6,636 bases of DNA from NCBI GenBank assembly GCA_028702045.1, contig JAQVPP010000027.1, positions 1-6,636 of the forward strand, in the 5' to 3' direction. Shown here piece by piece: positions 1 through 6,417 of the stretch. This DNA comes from Minisyncoccota bacterium (GTDB taxonomy: Bacteria; Patescibacteriota; Minisyncoccia; UBA6257; JAKLIH01). The position numbers and the translations under genes were made by a program. The notes below the pieces were generated by a model. The model worked only from the letters and a program-made list of their open reading frames with translations. It was not told the DNA's origin and did not search any database. Each line of letters begins with the position of its first letter. Position 1 is the first letter of the stretch.

Positions 1-1
1 A

Positions 2-2428
2 GAAGAAGATTTAAAGAATTTTTCTTTATCTTTAATTGAAAAAGTTAGAGAAAAAGGAGCAGGACTAAATGATGTTTTACCTGAGGCTTTTGCTTTAGTA
101 AGAGAAGTGGCTAAGAGAACTTTAGGCCAGAGACATTATGATGTTCAATTATTGGGTGGACTTGCTATTCATTATAAAATGATAGCAGAGATGAAGACTG
201 GAGAAGGCAAGACTTTGTCTGTTACTTTACCTACATATTTAAATGCTTTGACAGGAAAAGGAGTGCATGTTGTTACGGTTAATGATTATTTGGCTAGGCG
301 TGATGCTGTTTGGATGGGCCAAATTTATTATTTTTTAGGACTTAAAGTTGGATGTGTTACTCAGAGTGGTTCTTTTGTATATGATCCAGAGTATGTTAAA
401 GAAGAAGAGGTAGATAATAGTAGGGATGAGATAGGTAGTTTTAAGGTTTTTCAGGAATACTTAAGGCCATGTACTAGGAAAGAAGCATATTTAGCTGATA
501 TTACTTATGGCACATCATCTGAATTTGGGTTTGATTATTTAAGAGATCATTTGGTTGGGACTAAAGAAGAGATGTCACAGCGTGGTCATTATTTTGCTAT
601 TATTGATGAAATTGATTCTATTTTGATTGATGAAGCCAGGACTCCATTAATTATTTCTCAACAAGATACTGATTCATCTTCATTGTATAAGCAATTTGCT
701 ATGATAGCACCTAGACTAAAAGAAGGTGATGATTTTGAAATTGATTTTAAACAAAAAAGTGTAACTTTGCTTGAGGGAGGCTTGAATAAATTGGAAAATA
801 TATTGGGCGTAGATATTTTTAATAAAGAAGGAGTACTATATGTACATCATCTAGAAGAGGCCTTAAAAGCAGAGTTTTTATTTAAAAAAGATAAGGACTA
901 TATTATCAAAGATGGCAATATATATATTGTTGATGAGTTTACTGGGCGTGTATTACCAGATAGGAGATACTCTGGAGGACTACATCAAGCAATAGAGGCA
1001 AAGGAAAATGTGAATATTAGGCCAGAGTCAAAGACTGTGGCAACTGTTACATTGCAAAATTATTTTAGAATGTATGAGTTTTTAGCTGGTATGACTGGTA
1101 CGGCTATAAGTAGTGGAGAAGAGTTTAATAAAGTATATGGGTTAAGAGCAGTGGCTATACCTACTAATAAGAAGATTATTCGTAAAGATTTAGCTGATAA
1201 GATTTATCAAAATGATGAAGCAAAGTATAGGGCAGTAGTTAGGACTGTAAAGGAAAAATATGAAAAAGGACAACCTGTTTTAATAGGTACTCGTTCAGTT
1301 GAAATTAATGAGATAATTTCTAGATATTTGTCTAGAGAAGGAATTAAGCATGAGGTCTTAAATGCAAAACAACATGAGAGAGAAGGAGAGATTATTGCTC
1401 AAGCTGGTAAGGCTAGTGCTGTTACAGTAGCTACTAATATGGCAGGACGTGGTGTAGATATTATTTTAGGAGGTAATCCTTTAGTTGAAGAAGATAGAGA
1501 AAAGGTTTTAAAAGCTGGGGGTTTATGTGTAATTGGTACAGAGAGGCATGAGGCAAGAAGAATTGATGACCAGTTGCGTGGAAGATCTGGAAGACAGGGT
1601 GATGCTGGAGAGACCCAATTTTTTGTTTCTCTAGAAGATGAGTTGATTAAGATTTTTGCTCCTAAAAATATAGTATCAGTTATGGGTAGGCTTGGGTTGA
1701 GTGAAGATGAAGCTATAGAACATCCTATGATTAGTAGAGCTATAGAAAAAGCACAAGCTAAAATAGAAGGAATTAATTTTGATTTGCGTAAGCATGTTTT
1801 AGAGTATGATGATGTACTAGATAAACAAAGAAAGGCTGTATATAGGAAGAGAAATAATATTTTAGATTATTCTGATCAAGAAATTAAAGATTTTATTATT
1901 CAATTAGGGCAAACTCAAATTAAAAACTTTAGCTATACTGAAGATAATTTAAAAATTATTGAAAGTGTTTTTGGGCTTGAGGCTAAGAAGTTTGTTAAAG
2001 AAAATATGAATAAACTAGATCAAGTTTATGCATATTTGAATAATATTTATTTAAATATAATTAAGGAAAAAGAGGAAAAGTTTGATCCAGGACTCTTTAT
2101 TAAAATTATACGCCAGATAATGTTAAATACTATTGATAGTTTGTGGGTAATTCATTTAGAGCAGATGGGTCAATTAAAGGATTATTCTGCTTTACAGTCT
2201 TATGCACAGAAAGATTCTTTGGTTGAGTATAAGAGAAACTCATATGTATATTATCAGAAATTAAACTATAAGTTTGATGAGTATGTTTTTGATTTTATTT
2301 TTAAGGTTCAGCCTAAAAATGAAAAAGTTGTAACAGAGAAGTCCGTGGTAAGTGTGAAGAAGATAGGGAGAAATGATTCTTGTCCTTGTGGTTCTGGTAA
2401 AAAATATAAACATTGTTGTGGGAAATAA
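2..2428 (+). CDS. secA: Preprotein translocase ATPase SecA, 5' end cut off
   Basis: SecA is the cytoplasmic motor ATPase that drives preproteins through the SecYEG channel. The frame is open from base 2, and the residues before the GTG at 107 (LPEAFALVREVAKRTLGQRH) are conserved SecA sequence, so the gene starts left of the window; probably some tens of residues are missing. About 808 residues are present. Visible motifs are Walker A MKTGEGKT (191-214), Walker B DEID (605-616), FTGRVLPDRRYSGGLHQA (about 938-991), LAGMTGTA (about 1082-1105), NMAGRGVDI and QLRGRSGRQGD in the second motor domain, and a C-terminal SEC-C zinc site CPC-x8-CC (2381-2422). Between Walker A and ADITYGT there is an extra segment of about 30 residues (roughly 371-466: YDPEY...GSFKVFQEYLRP) that E. 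coli SecA lacks and that I associate with CPR SecAs. Both Trp codons are UGG. It ends TAA, overlapping scpA by one base. Confidence 0.97.
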   Translation, partial: EEDLKNFSLSLIEKVREKGAGLNDVLPEAFALVREVAKRTLGQRHYDVQLLGGLAIHYKMIAEMKTGEGKTLSVTLPTYLNALTGKGVHVVTVNDYLARRDAVWMGQIYYFLGLKVGCVTQSGSFVYDPEYVKEEEVDNSRDEIGSFKVFQEYLRPCTRKEAYLADITYGTSSEFGFDYLRDHLVGTKEEMSQRGHYFAIIDEIDSILIDEARTPLIISQQDTDSSSLYKQFAMIAPRLKEGDDFEIDFKQKSVTLLEGGLNKLENILGVDIFNKEGVLYVHHLEEALKAEFLFKKDKDYIIKDGNIYIVDEFTGRVLPDRRYSGGLHQAIEAKENVNIRPESKTVATVTLQNYFRMYEFLAGMTGTAISSGEEFNKVYGLRAVAIPTNKKIIRKDLADKIYQNDEAKYRAVVRTVKEKYEKGQPVLIGTRSVEINEIISRYLSREGIKHEVLNAKQHEREGEIIAQAGKASAVTVATNMAGRGVDIILGGNPLVEEDREKVLKAGGLCVIGTERHEARRIDDQLRGRSGRQGDAGETQFFVSLEDELIKIFAPKNIVSVMGRLGLSEDEAIEHPMISRAIEKAQAKIEGINFDLRKHVLEYDDVLDKQRKAVYRKRNNILDYSDQEIKDFIIQLGQTQIKNFSYTEDNLKIIESVFGLEAKKFVKENMNKLDQVYAYLNNIYLNIIKEKEEKFDPGLFIKIIRQIMLNTIDSLWVIHLEQMGQLKDYSALQSYAQKDSLVEYKRNSYVYYQKLNYKFDEYVFDFIFKVQPKNEKVVTEKSVVSVKKIGRNDSCPCGSGKKYKHCCGK

Positions 2429-3138
2429 TGAATAATTTTTGTATAAAATCTGAAAAATTTTCAGGTCCTCTTGATTTACTATTAAACTTGATAGAGAAAA
2501 ATAATAAAAGTATAAATGACTTTTCTTTATCAGAGATAACTAATGAATTTATTACTTATATTAATAACAATTGTGTTAGTTCTTTTGAATTAGCTAATTT
2601 TTTAAATATTGCCTCTACTTTGATATTAATTAAATCTAAGTCTTTATTACCTACACTAGAGTTAACTAGTGAGGAAAAAGAAGAGATTTTTGCTTTGAAA
2701 GATAGGTTGGTTTGCTATAAGTTGTTTAAGGATAAAAAAGAAATATTAAAATCAATGTTACTTAATAATTGTAAATTGAAAAATAGAGAAGTTGTTAATA
2801 TTTTCGAAATACAATACTCTGATCCTAAGAATTTAAATTCAGTTAATTTAAAAAATTCTTTTTTAAACTTATTTCATTTATATGTTAAAGAGAATAAGAA
2901 ATTGCCAACTAAAAATATTAAGAAAACAGTAGATTTGAAAGGGAGAATAGTAGAGTACTTAGATTTATTTAAAAAATCTGATAAAATTATATTTAATGAA
3001 CTAATTGAAAAACAAGACAAGTTAAATAGGTTAGTTAGTTTTATGGCTGTGTTGCACTTAAGTAAGCAACAAGAGGTGGATATATTTCAAGATGAGTTTA
3101 GCACTATACAGGTTGTTAATAAAAATAAATTAATATAA
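2428..3138 (+). CDS. scpA: Segregation and condensation protein ScpA (kleisin)
   Basis: ScpA is the kleisin that bridges the two heads of the SMC dimer and binds ScpB, forming the bacterial condensin that compacts and segregates the chromosome. The 236-residue product opens with the family signature FSGPLDLLLNLIE (residues 11-23) followed by an ISLSEIT-type helix (DFSLSEITNEF). The C-terminus, from about residue 165, resembles the winged-helix domain (GRIVEYLDLF, then VSFMAVLHLSKQQEVDIFQ). The middle is Lys/Asn-rich and poorly conserved, as usual for kleisins, and the length is normal. I chose ATG 2428 over the upstream TTG 2413 because homology begins just after it and because it forms a TAATG stop-start overlap with secA. 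No Shine-Dalgarno is visible, so coupling to secA translation is likely. There are no Trp codons and no UGA. Confidence 0.93.
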   Translation: MNNFCIKSEKFSGPLDLLLNLIEKNNKSINDFSLSEITNEFITYINNNCVSSFELANFLNIASTLILIKSKSLLPTLELTSEEKEEIFALKDRLVCYKLFKDKKEILKSMLLNNCKLKNREVVNIFEIQYSDPKNLNSVNLKNSFLNLFHLYVKENKKLPTKNIKKTVDLKGRIVEYLDLFKKSDKIIFNELIEKQDKLNRLVSFMAVLHLSKQQEVDIFQDEFSTIQVVNKNKLI

Positions 3139-3671
3139 TGAAAGATAAATATATTTTAGAAAAAATATTGTTTATATCAGGAGAATTGATTAAAAAAGAA
3201 AAACTTTTAAAATTAATGGGGAGCAAAGAAGTTGATTCTTTAATAGATGATTTAAATCAAGAATATCAAGAAACAGAGAGAGGGTTTACTATTTTAAAAA
3301 TAGAAAAATCAGATGGAGTATATTATCAACTAAATGTGTCTGGTATAGATGATATTTTAGAAAAGATGAATAAAAGTATAGATAGTAATTTGTCTGATTC
3401 TGCTCTTGAGACTTTATCCATTATTGCTTACAGGGGTCCAGTAAGTAGATCATTTATTGATGAGATAAGAGGAGTTAATTCTTCATATATTTTACGTAAT
3501 TTATTATTGCGTGGGTTAATTGAAAAAGAAACAAGTAAGGATAAGAATAATTTGTATTTATATAGAGTTTCAGAGAAGTTTATGCAACTTGTTGGGGTAA
3601 ATGATATTACTTTGCTTGATGAGTTTGAAAAAATTAATAAACTTGACTTAAATTCTATTGAAAATGAATAA
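3138..3671 (+). CDS. scpB: Segregation and condensation protein ScpB
   Basis: ScpB dimerises through winged-helix domains and binds the centre of the ScpA kleisin within the SMC-ScpAB complex. The 177-residue product shows an N-terminal winged-helix domain (YILEKILFISGELIKKEKL, residues 5-23) and the strongly conserved second-domain block ALETLSIIAYRGPVSR (89-104), then IRGVNSS (110-116) and LLLRGLIEKE. The usual family pattern is ALETLAIIAYxQPxTR...IRGVN. Length is in the normal range. The ATG overlaps the scpA stop as TAATG, with no visible Shine-Dalgarno, so ScpA and ScpB are probably made in coupled amounts. There are no Trp codons and no UGA. It ends TAA, overlapping the next gene by 8 nt. 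Confidence 0.94.
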   Translation: MKDKYILEKILFISGELIKKEKLLKLMGSKEVDSLIDDLNQEYQETERGFTILKIEKSDGVYYQLNVSGIDDILEKMNKSIDSNLSDSALETLSIIAYRGPVSRSFIDEIRGVNSSYILRNLLLRGLIEKETSKDKNNLYLYRVSEKFMQLVGVNDITLLDEFEKINKLDLNSIENE

Positions 3672-4533
3672 AAAAATACTAATATTGATATGTGTGATAG
3701 TTGTGTTATTATTTTCCTTCTTTTTTATTAAGGGAGTTAAAAAAGAAAGAAAATTAATTACAACCACTACTACTAAACCTTTTTTTGATCAAGAAATAAT
3801 GGCTAAATCTTTTTTAATAGGAGATATTAAGAATGATAAAATAATCTATTCTGAAAATGAGAATTTATTAACTCCTATAGCTTCTATATCTAAATTAATT
3901 AGTGCTATGATTGTTTTAGATAATATGGATATGGGGCAATATATAAAAGTAACTAGAGAGCATCAAAAAGGACTTGAGTCATTGAAGTTTTACTTGCATG
4001 AGACTGTTTCTGTAAAAGATGTTTTGTATATGGGGCTAATCATGTCTAGTAATGATGCTTTTTCCATGCTAGCACATACTTATGGATATAGTTCCTTTAT
4101 TTATAAGATGAACATGAAGTCTGATATGATGGGAATGGGTAATTCTAATTTTGTTGAGCCTACTGGGCTTAGTTTTGAAAATACATCCACAGCACTTGAT
4201 TTATTTAAGTTAGCAAGGTATATTTATAATAACTATCCTTTAATAGGAGAAATTACTCGGAAACAAAGTCATTCTTTTGTATCTTTGGAGAAGATTGGCC
4301 ATACTGCTATATCTACAGATCAATTGTTGGGTCATATTCCTGAAATATGAGCAGGGAAAACTGGCTTTACTGATGAGGCCGGAGAATGTTTACTTGTTAT
4401 TTATGAATTTGAGCATAATAATGAGAAATACCCATTTGTCAGCATTGTGCTTAATTCTTCAGAAAGGTTTGAGGATACAGAGAAAATGTATAATTGGATA
4501 AAGGATAATTTAAATAAAATAATAAATAAATAA
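3664..4533 (+). CDS. D-alanyl-D-alanine carboxypeptidase-like (peptidase S11), one in-frame UGA
   Basis: This resembles the DacA/DacF type of penicillin-binding protein, which removes the terminal D-Ala from peptidoglycan pentapeptides outside the membrane. With UGA at 4348-4350 read as Trp it has 289 residues. Residues 4-22 form a hydrophobic N-terminal anchor with no obvious cleavage site, followed by a Lys-rich stretch and five Thr (33-37). Catalytic motifs are complete: SxxK as SISK (74-77, nucleophile S74), SxN as SSN (128-130) and KTG (232-234) in AGKTGFTDEAGECL. The UGA is codon 229, three residues before the KTG Lys. Stopping there would remove the KTG motif, while the frame continues with clear family sequence to a TAA. 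The PBP5-type C-terminal domain is absent. The start is ATG 3664, overlapping scpB by 8 nt; a TTG at 3658 is less likely. No Shine-Dalgarno is seen. Confidence 0.9.
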
Positions 4534-4535
4534 TT

Positions 4536-5594
4536 ATGGATATATTTACTTTACAAATTGTAAGAGCCATTTTACTTGGCTTTATATCAATGGTTTTTGC
4601 TTTCTTTATTAGTCCTTATTTATTAGGATTTTTAAAAAAGTATCAGTTTGGTACTAAAAATACAAAAGATGATGCTGCGCCAATTTTCTCTAAGTTGCAC
4701 AAAGATGATGATGGTACTCCCAGGATGGCTGGTATTTTAATTTGAGGGGTTCCTGTTTTTTTAGCTTGTCTTTTTTGGATACTTAGCAAACTAACTAATT
4801 TAGATGTATTTCATTTATTAAACTTTATTTCTAGACAAGAAACTTTATTGATTATTGGAGTAATTGTTTTAGCTGGATTGATTGGGATTATTGATGATTT
4901 TATGAGTATATTTAAGATAGGTGGTAAAAAAGGGTTAAATATGTTCAAGAGATTATTAATGTGTGCTGTACTAGGACTTGTTTGTGCTTTGTGGTTTTAT
5001 TTTAAACTTGATTGGACTGTAACCTTTGTTCCTTTTAAGGGACTTGTTGATTTGGGGTTATGGTTTATTCCATTCTTTGTCTTTATTTTTGTTGCGTCTA
5101 CTTTTTCCTTGAATGAGACAGATGGTATAGATGGATTATCAAGTGGAGTATCTTTAATTGCATTATCAGTATTTATTATTATTTCTATTGTTCAGGGTAG
5201 GTTTGAGCTTACTGCATTACTTATGGTTATTGGTGGTGCATTGGTTCCATATTTGTGATATAACATGCCTACAGCTAAATGGTTTATGGGAGATACAGGA
5301 AGCATGATGCTAGGAGCATTGTTTGGTGTACTAGCCATGTATACAAATACTGCATTGCTTTTGCCATTAATTTTATGTGTACCTTTTATGGAGTCATTAT
5401 CAGTTATTATACAATTGACTAGTAAAAAATTAAGACATAAGAAGATCTTTTTGTCTACGCCTATTCATCATCACTTTGAGGCTATCGGCTGGAGTGAGTC
5501 TTTGGTCACTATGAGATTTTGGTTAATACAGGCAGTAGGTGCTGGCTTTGGTTTGATACTATACTTCTTAAGCGGACTTTTAATTTTATTTTAA
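4536..5594 (+). CDS. mraY: Phospho-N-acetylmuramoyl-pentapeptide transferase MraY, two in-frame UGA
   Basis: MraY transfers phospho-MurNAc-pentapeptide from UDP to undecaprenyl phosphate to make lipid I, the first membrane step of peptidoglycan synthesis. Read with UGA as Trp it has 352 residues, a normal length, with about ten hydrophobic membrane segments. Conserved cytoplasmic motifs are all there: PRMAGILIWG near residue 70 (usually PxMGG), IDD (119-121), NETDGIDGLSSG (193-204, usually NLTDGLDGLA), FMGDTGS (250-256) and TPIHHHFE (308-315). The acidic residues of IDD, the DG-x-DG motif and GD are retained. UGA lies at codon 70 (4743-4745) and codon 241 (5256-5258); the second is in PYL-W-YN, where MraY proteins have a conserved Trp. 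Seven other Trp use UGG. The gene starts 2 nt after the carboxypeptidase stop, has no Shine-Dalgarno and ends TAA. Under the standard code it would look like a three-part pseudogene. Confidence 0.96.
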
Positions 5595-5595
5595 T

Positions 5596-6048
5596 ATGGA
5601 GTGATTTTATTTATTTTTAAGTTCAATGCTTCCAATTACTGAGCTAAGAGGAAGCATTCCTTTTTTCTTTTTTAAATTTAACTTAAATATTTATTTTATT
5701 TATTTTATTGCATGTTTAGGTAATATATTGCTTGGAGTAATTACCATTCACTTATTTGATTTTTTTGTTTTTATTTTTTCTAAAATTGCTTTTTTTAAAA
5801 AAATTATTGATTGATGGAAAGAATCTGTGAAAAAAAGAAGTCAGAAGAAGTTTTCTATATATGGAGATTTGGCTTTAATTTTATTTGTGGCTATACCACT
5901 TCCTATGACAGGAGTATTTACCGGAGCAGTAGCAAGTAGATTATTTGATATCCCTAAAAAGAGAAGTATATTTTTATTATCTATAGGAGTATTTATTGCA
6001 GGAATTATTGTTTCTGTTTTGACTGTGTTGGGTAAGTTGGTTATTTAA
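5596..6048 (+). CDS. COG2426 small multidrug export family membrane protein, two in-frame UGA
   Basis: This 150-residue membrane protein belongs to the COG2426 'putative small multidrug export' family; its true substrate is not established, and the name says little about function. Visible family marks are MLPITELRGSIP (residues 11-22) near the N-terminus and IPLPMTGVFTGAVAS (100-114) in the second half. The two motifs look like matching Pro/Gly-rich re-entrant segments in two halves, joined by a basic linker (KESVKKRSQKK, 75-85). UGA codons are 3 (5602-5604) and 73 (5812-5814, next to a UGG Trp). I place the start at ATG 5596, not ATG 5626, because it lies 1 nt after the mraY stop, is in frame across the UGA, and gives the short hydrophobic lead the family normally has before LPIxELRG. 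No Shine-Dalgarno is seen. It is the last gene of the run, and its TAA runs into the terminator. Confidence 0.87.
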
Positions 6049-6079
6049 AAAAGAAGCTTGAATTTTCAAGCTTCTTTTT
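6047..6079. terminator. Bidirectional intrinsic terminator
   Basis: A perfect 12-bp inverted repeat, AAGAAGCTTGAA (6051-6062) and TTCAAGCTTCTT (6065-6076), is extended by a flanking A tract on the left and T tract on the right. The inner pairs would open, giving a stem of about 10 bp and a 6-nt loop. The right side ends in a run of T (6075-6079) for plus-strand transcripts, and the left A run (6047-6052) gives U residues to minus-strand transcripts. It lies between convergent genes, directly at the COG2426 stop and 17 nt past the minus-strand gene's stop, so it probably ends both. Confidence 0.9.
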
Positions 6080-6096
6080 CTTTGAAGTAATAGTTG

Positions 6097-6264
6097 TTAT
6101 TTTTTGACGATTGTTATAATAAACGGGCCGTCTTTATTAAGCTCTAGTTGGATTAGTTGAATTTGGTTGGGGGTAAGAGTGTGATTTTGTTCTACGGTTA
6201 TCAGCAAGGTTTCTTCTATTGCTTCATAAGTTACTAATTTAATGGCTCCTTTTTTGTCTGCCAT
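6097..6264 (-). CDS. Small protein of unknown function (55 aa)
   Basis: I do not recognise this gene. It encodes 55 residues, starting MADKKGAIKLVTYEAIEETL and ending GPFIITIVKK, with ATG at 6264-6262 and TAA at 6099-6097. It is supported as real by a perfect AGGAGG Shine-Dalgarno 8 nt upstream, a uniform open frame that fills the space up to the terminator, and normal soluble-protein composition. It has no signal peptide, membrane segment, Cys or Trp. The outline suggests strand, helix (YEAIEETL), strand, helix (PNQIQLIQLEL), strand (FIITIV), but that is a guess. It is convergent with the operon. Its G+C is about 35% by hand count, with many C-ending codons (13 of 55), unlike the T-ending habit of the plus-strand genes. 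This fits strand bias, since the plus strand stays G-rich here too, although recent acquisition cannot be excluded. Confidence 0.8.
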   Translation of the reverse strand: MADKKGAIKLVTYEAIEETLLITVEQNHTLTPNQIQLIQLELNKDGPFIITIVKK

Positions 6265-6272
6265 TTTTTAAA

Positions 6273-6280
6273 CCTCCTTT
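6273..6280 (-). promoter_or_regulatory. Strong ribosome binding site of the 55-aa gene
   Basis: On the minus strand this reads AAAGGAGG, ending 8 nt before the ATG at 6264. It matches the anti-Shine-Dalgarno core fully with good spacing and decides the start codon. None of the plus-strand genes in the window has a comparable site, so this gene appears set up for independent and efficient translation. Confidence 0.88.
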
Positions 6281-6303
6281 CTTGTTTTGATTGATTTGAA
6301 TAT

Positions 6304-6336
6304 ATCATATTTTTTTAATTTTTTCTAGCTTGTAAA
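6304..6336 (-). promoter_or_regulatory. Possible promoter of the 55-aa gene
   Basis: On the minus strand a -10-like TATGAT (6309-6304) lies upstream of the small gene. The best -35-like hexamer, TTTACA (6336-6331), is 21 nt away, longer than the usual 16-18. Initiation would fall near 6297, leaving a leader of about 33 nt that holds the ribosome binding site. The region is very AT-rich, so chance matches are likely. Confidence 0.4.
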
Positions 6337-6361
6337 AAAAATAAAATATTTTCAAAAACTG

Positions 6362-6391
6362 TTTACATTTTTAAAAAAAGTTTGGTATACT
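6362..6391 (+). promoter_or_regulatory. Sigma-70-type promoter for tpiA
   Basis: A -35 TTTACA (6362-6367) and a -10 TATACT (6386-6391) are separated by 18 nt, with an extended -10 TG at 6383-6384. Transcription would start near 6398, giving tpiA a leader of only about 20 nt without a Shine-Dalgarno. Position, directly after a terminator and a divergent gene, supports a new transcription unit starting here. No operator-like palindrome is evident. Confidence 0.75.
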
Positions 6392-6417
6392 TGTATTATG
6401 AAAAGTAATTTTTAAAA

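Noticed and set aside
107..109. GTG at 107 as the secA start
   Set aside because: Conserved SecA sequence continues upstream in the same frame to the edge of the window.
2413..2430. TTG at 2413 as scpA start
   Set aside because: ATG 2428 fits the stop-start overlap and the family N-terminus better.
4277..4501. Separate 74-codon open frame overlapping the carboxypeptidase
   Set aside because: It is in a different frame from the catalytic-domain gene, which continues through the UGA with the KTG motif; this is a shadow.
4536..6048. Pseudogenes or sequencing errors breaking mraY and COG2426
   Set aside because: Every interruption is UGA, none is TAA, TAG or a frameshift, and conserved motifs continue in the same frame on both sides.
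6398..6415. Five-codon open frame (MKSNF) in the tpiA leader
   Set aside because: It starts at the predicted transcription start with no ribosome site; such a short frame is expected by chance in AT-rich sequence.
6265..6417. CRISPR, tRNA, riboswitch or attachment site in the intergenic region
   Set aside because: No repeat units, cloverleaf or structured conserved block is seen; the stretch is AT-rich with only the promoter-like elements listed.
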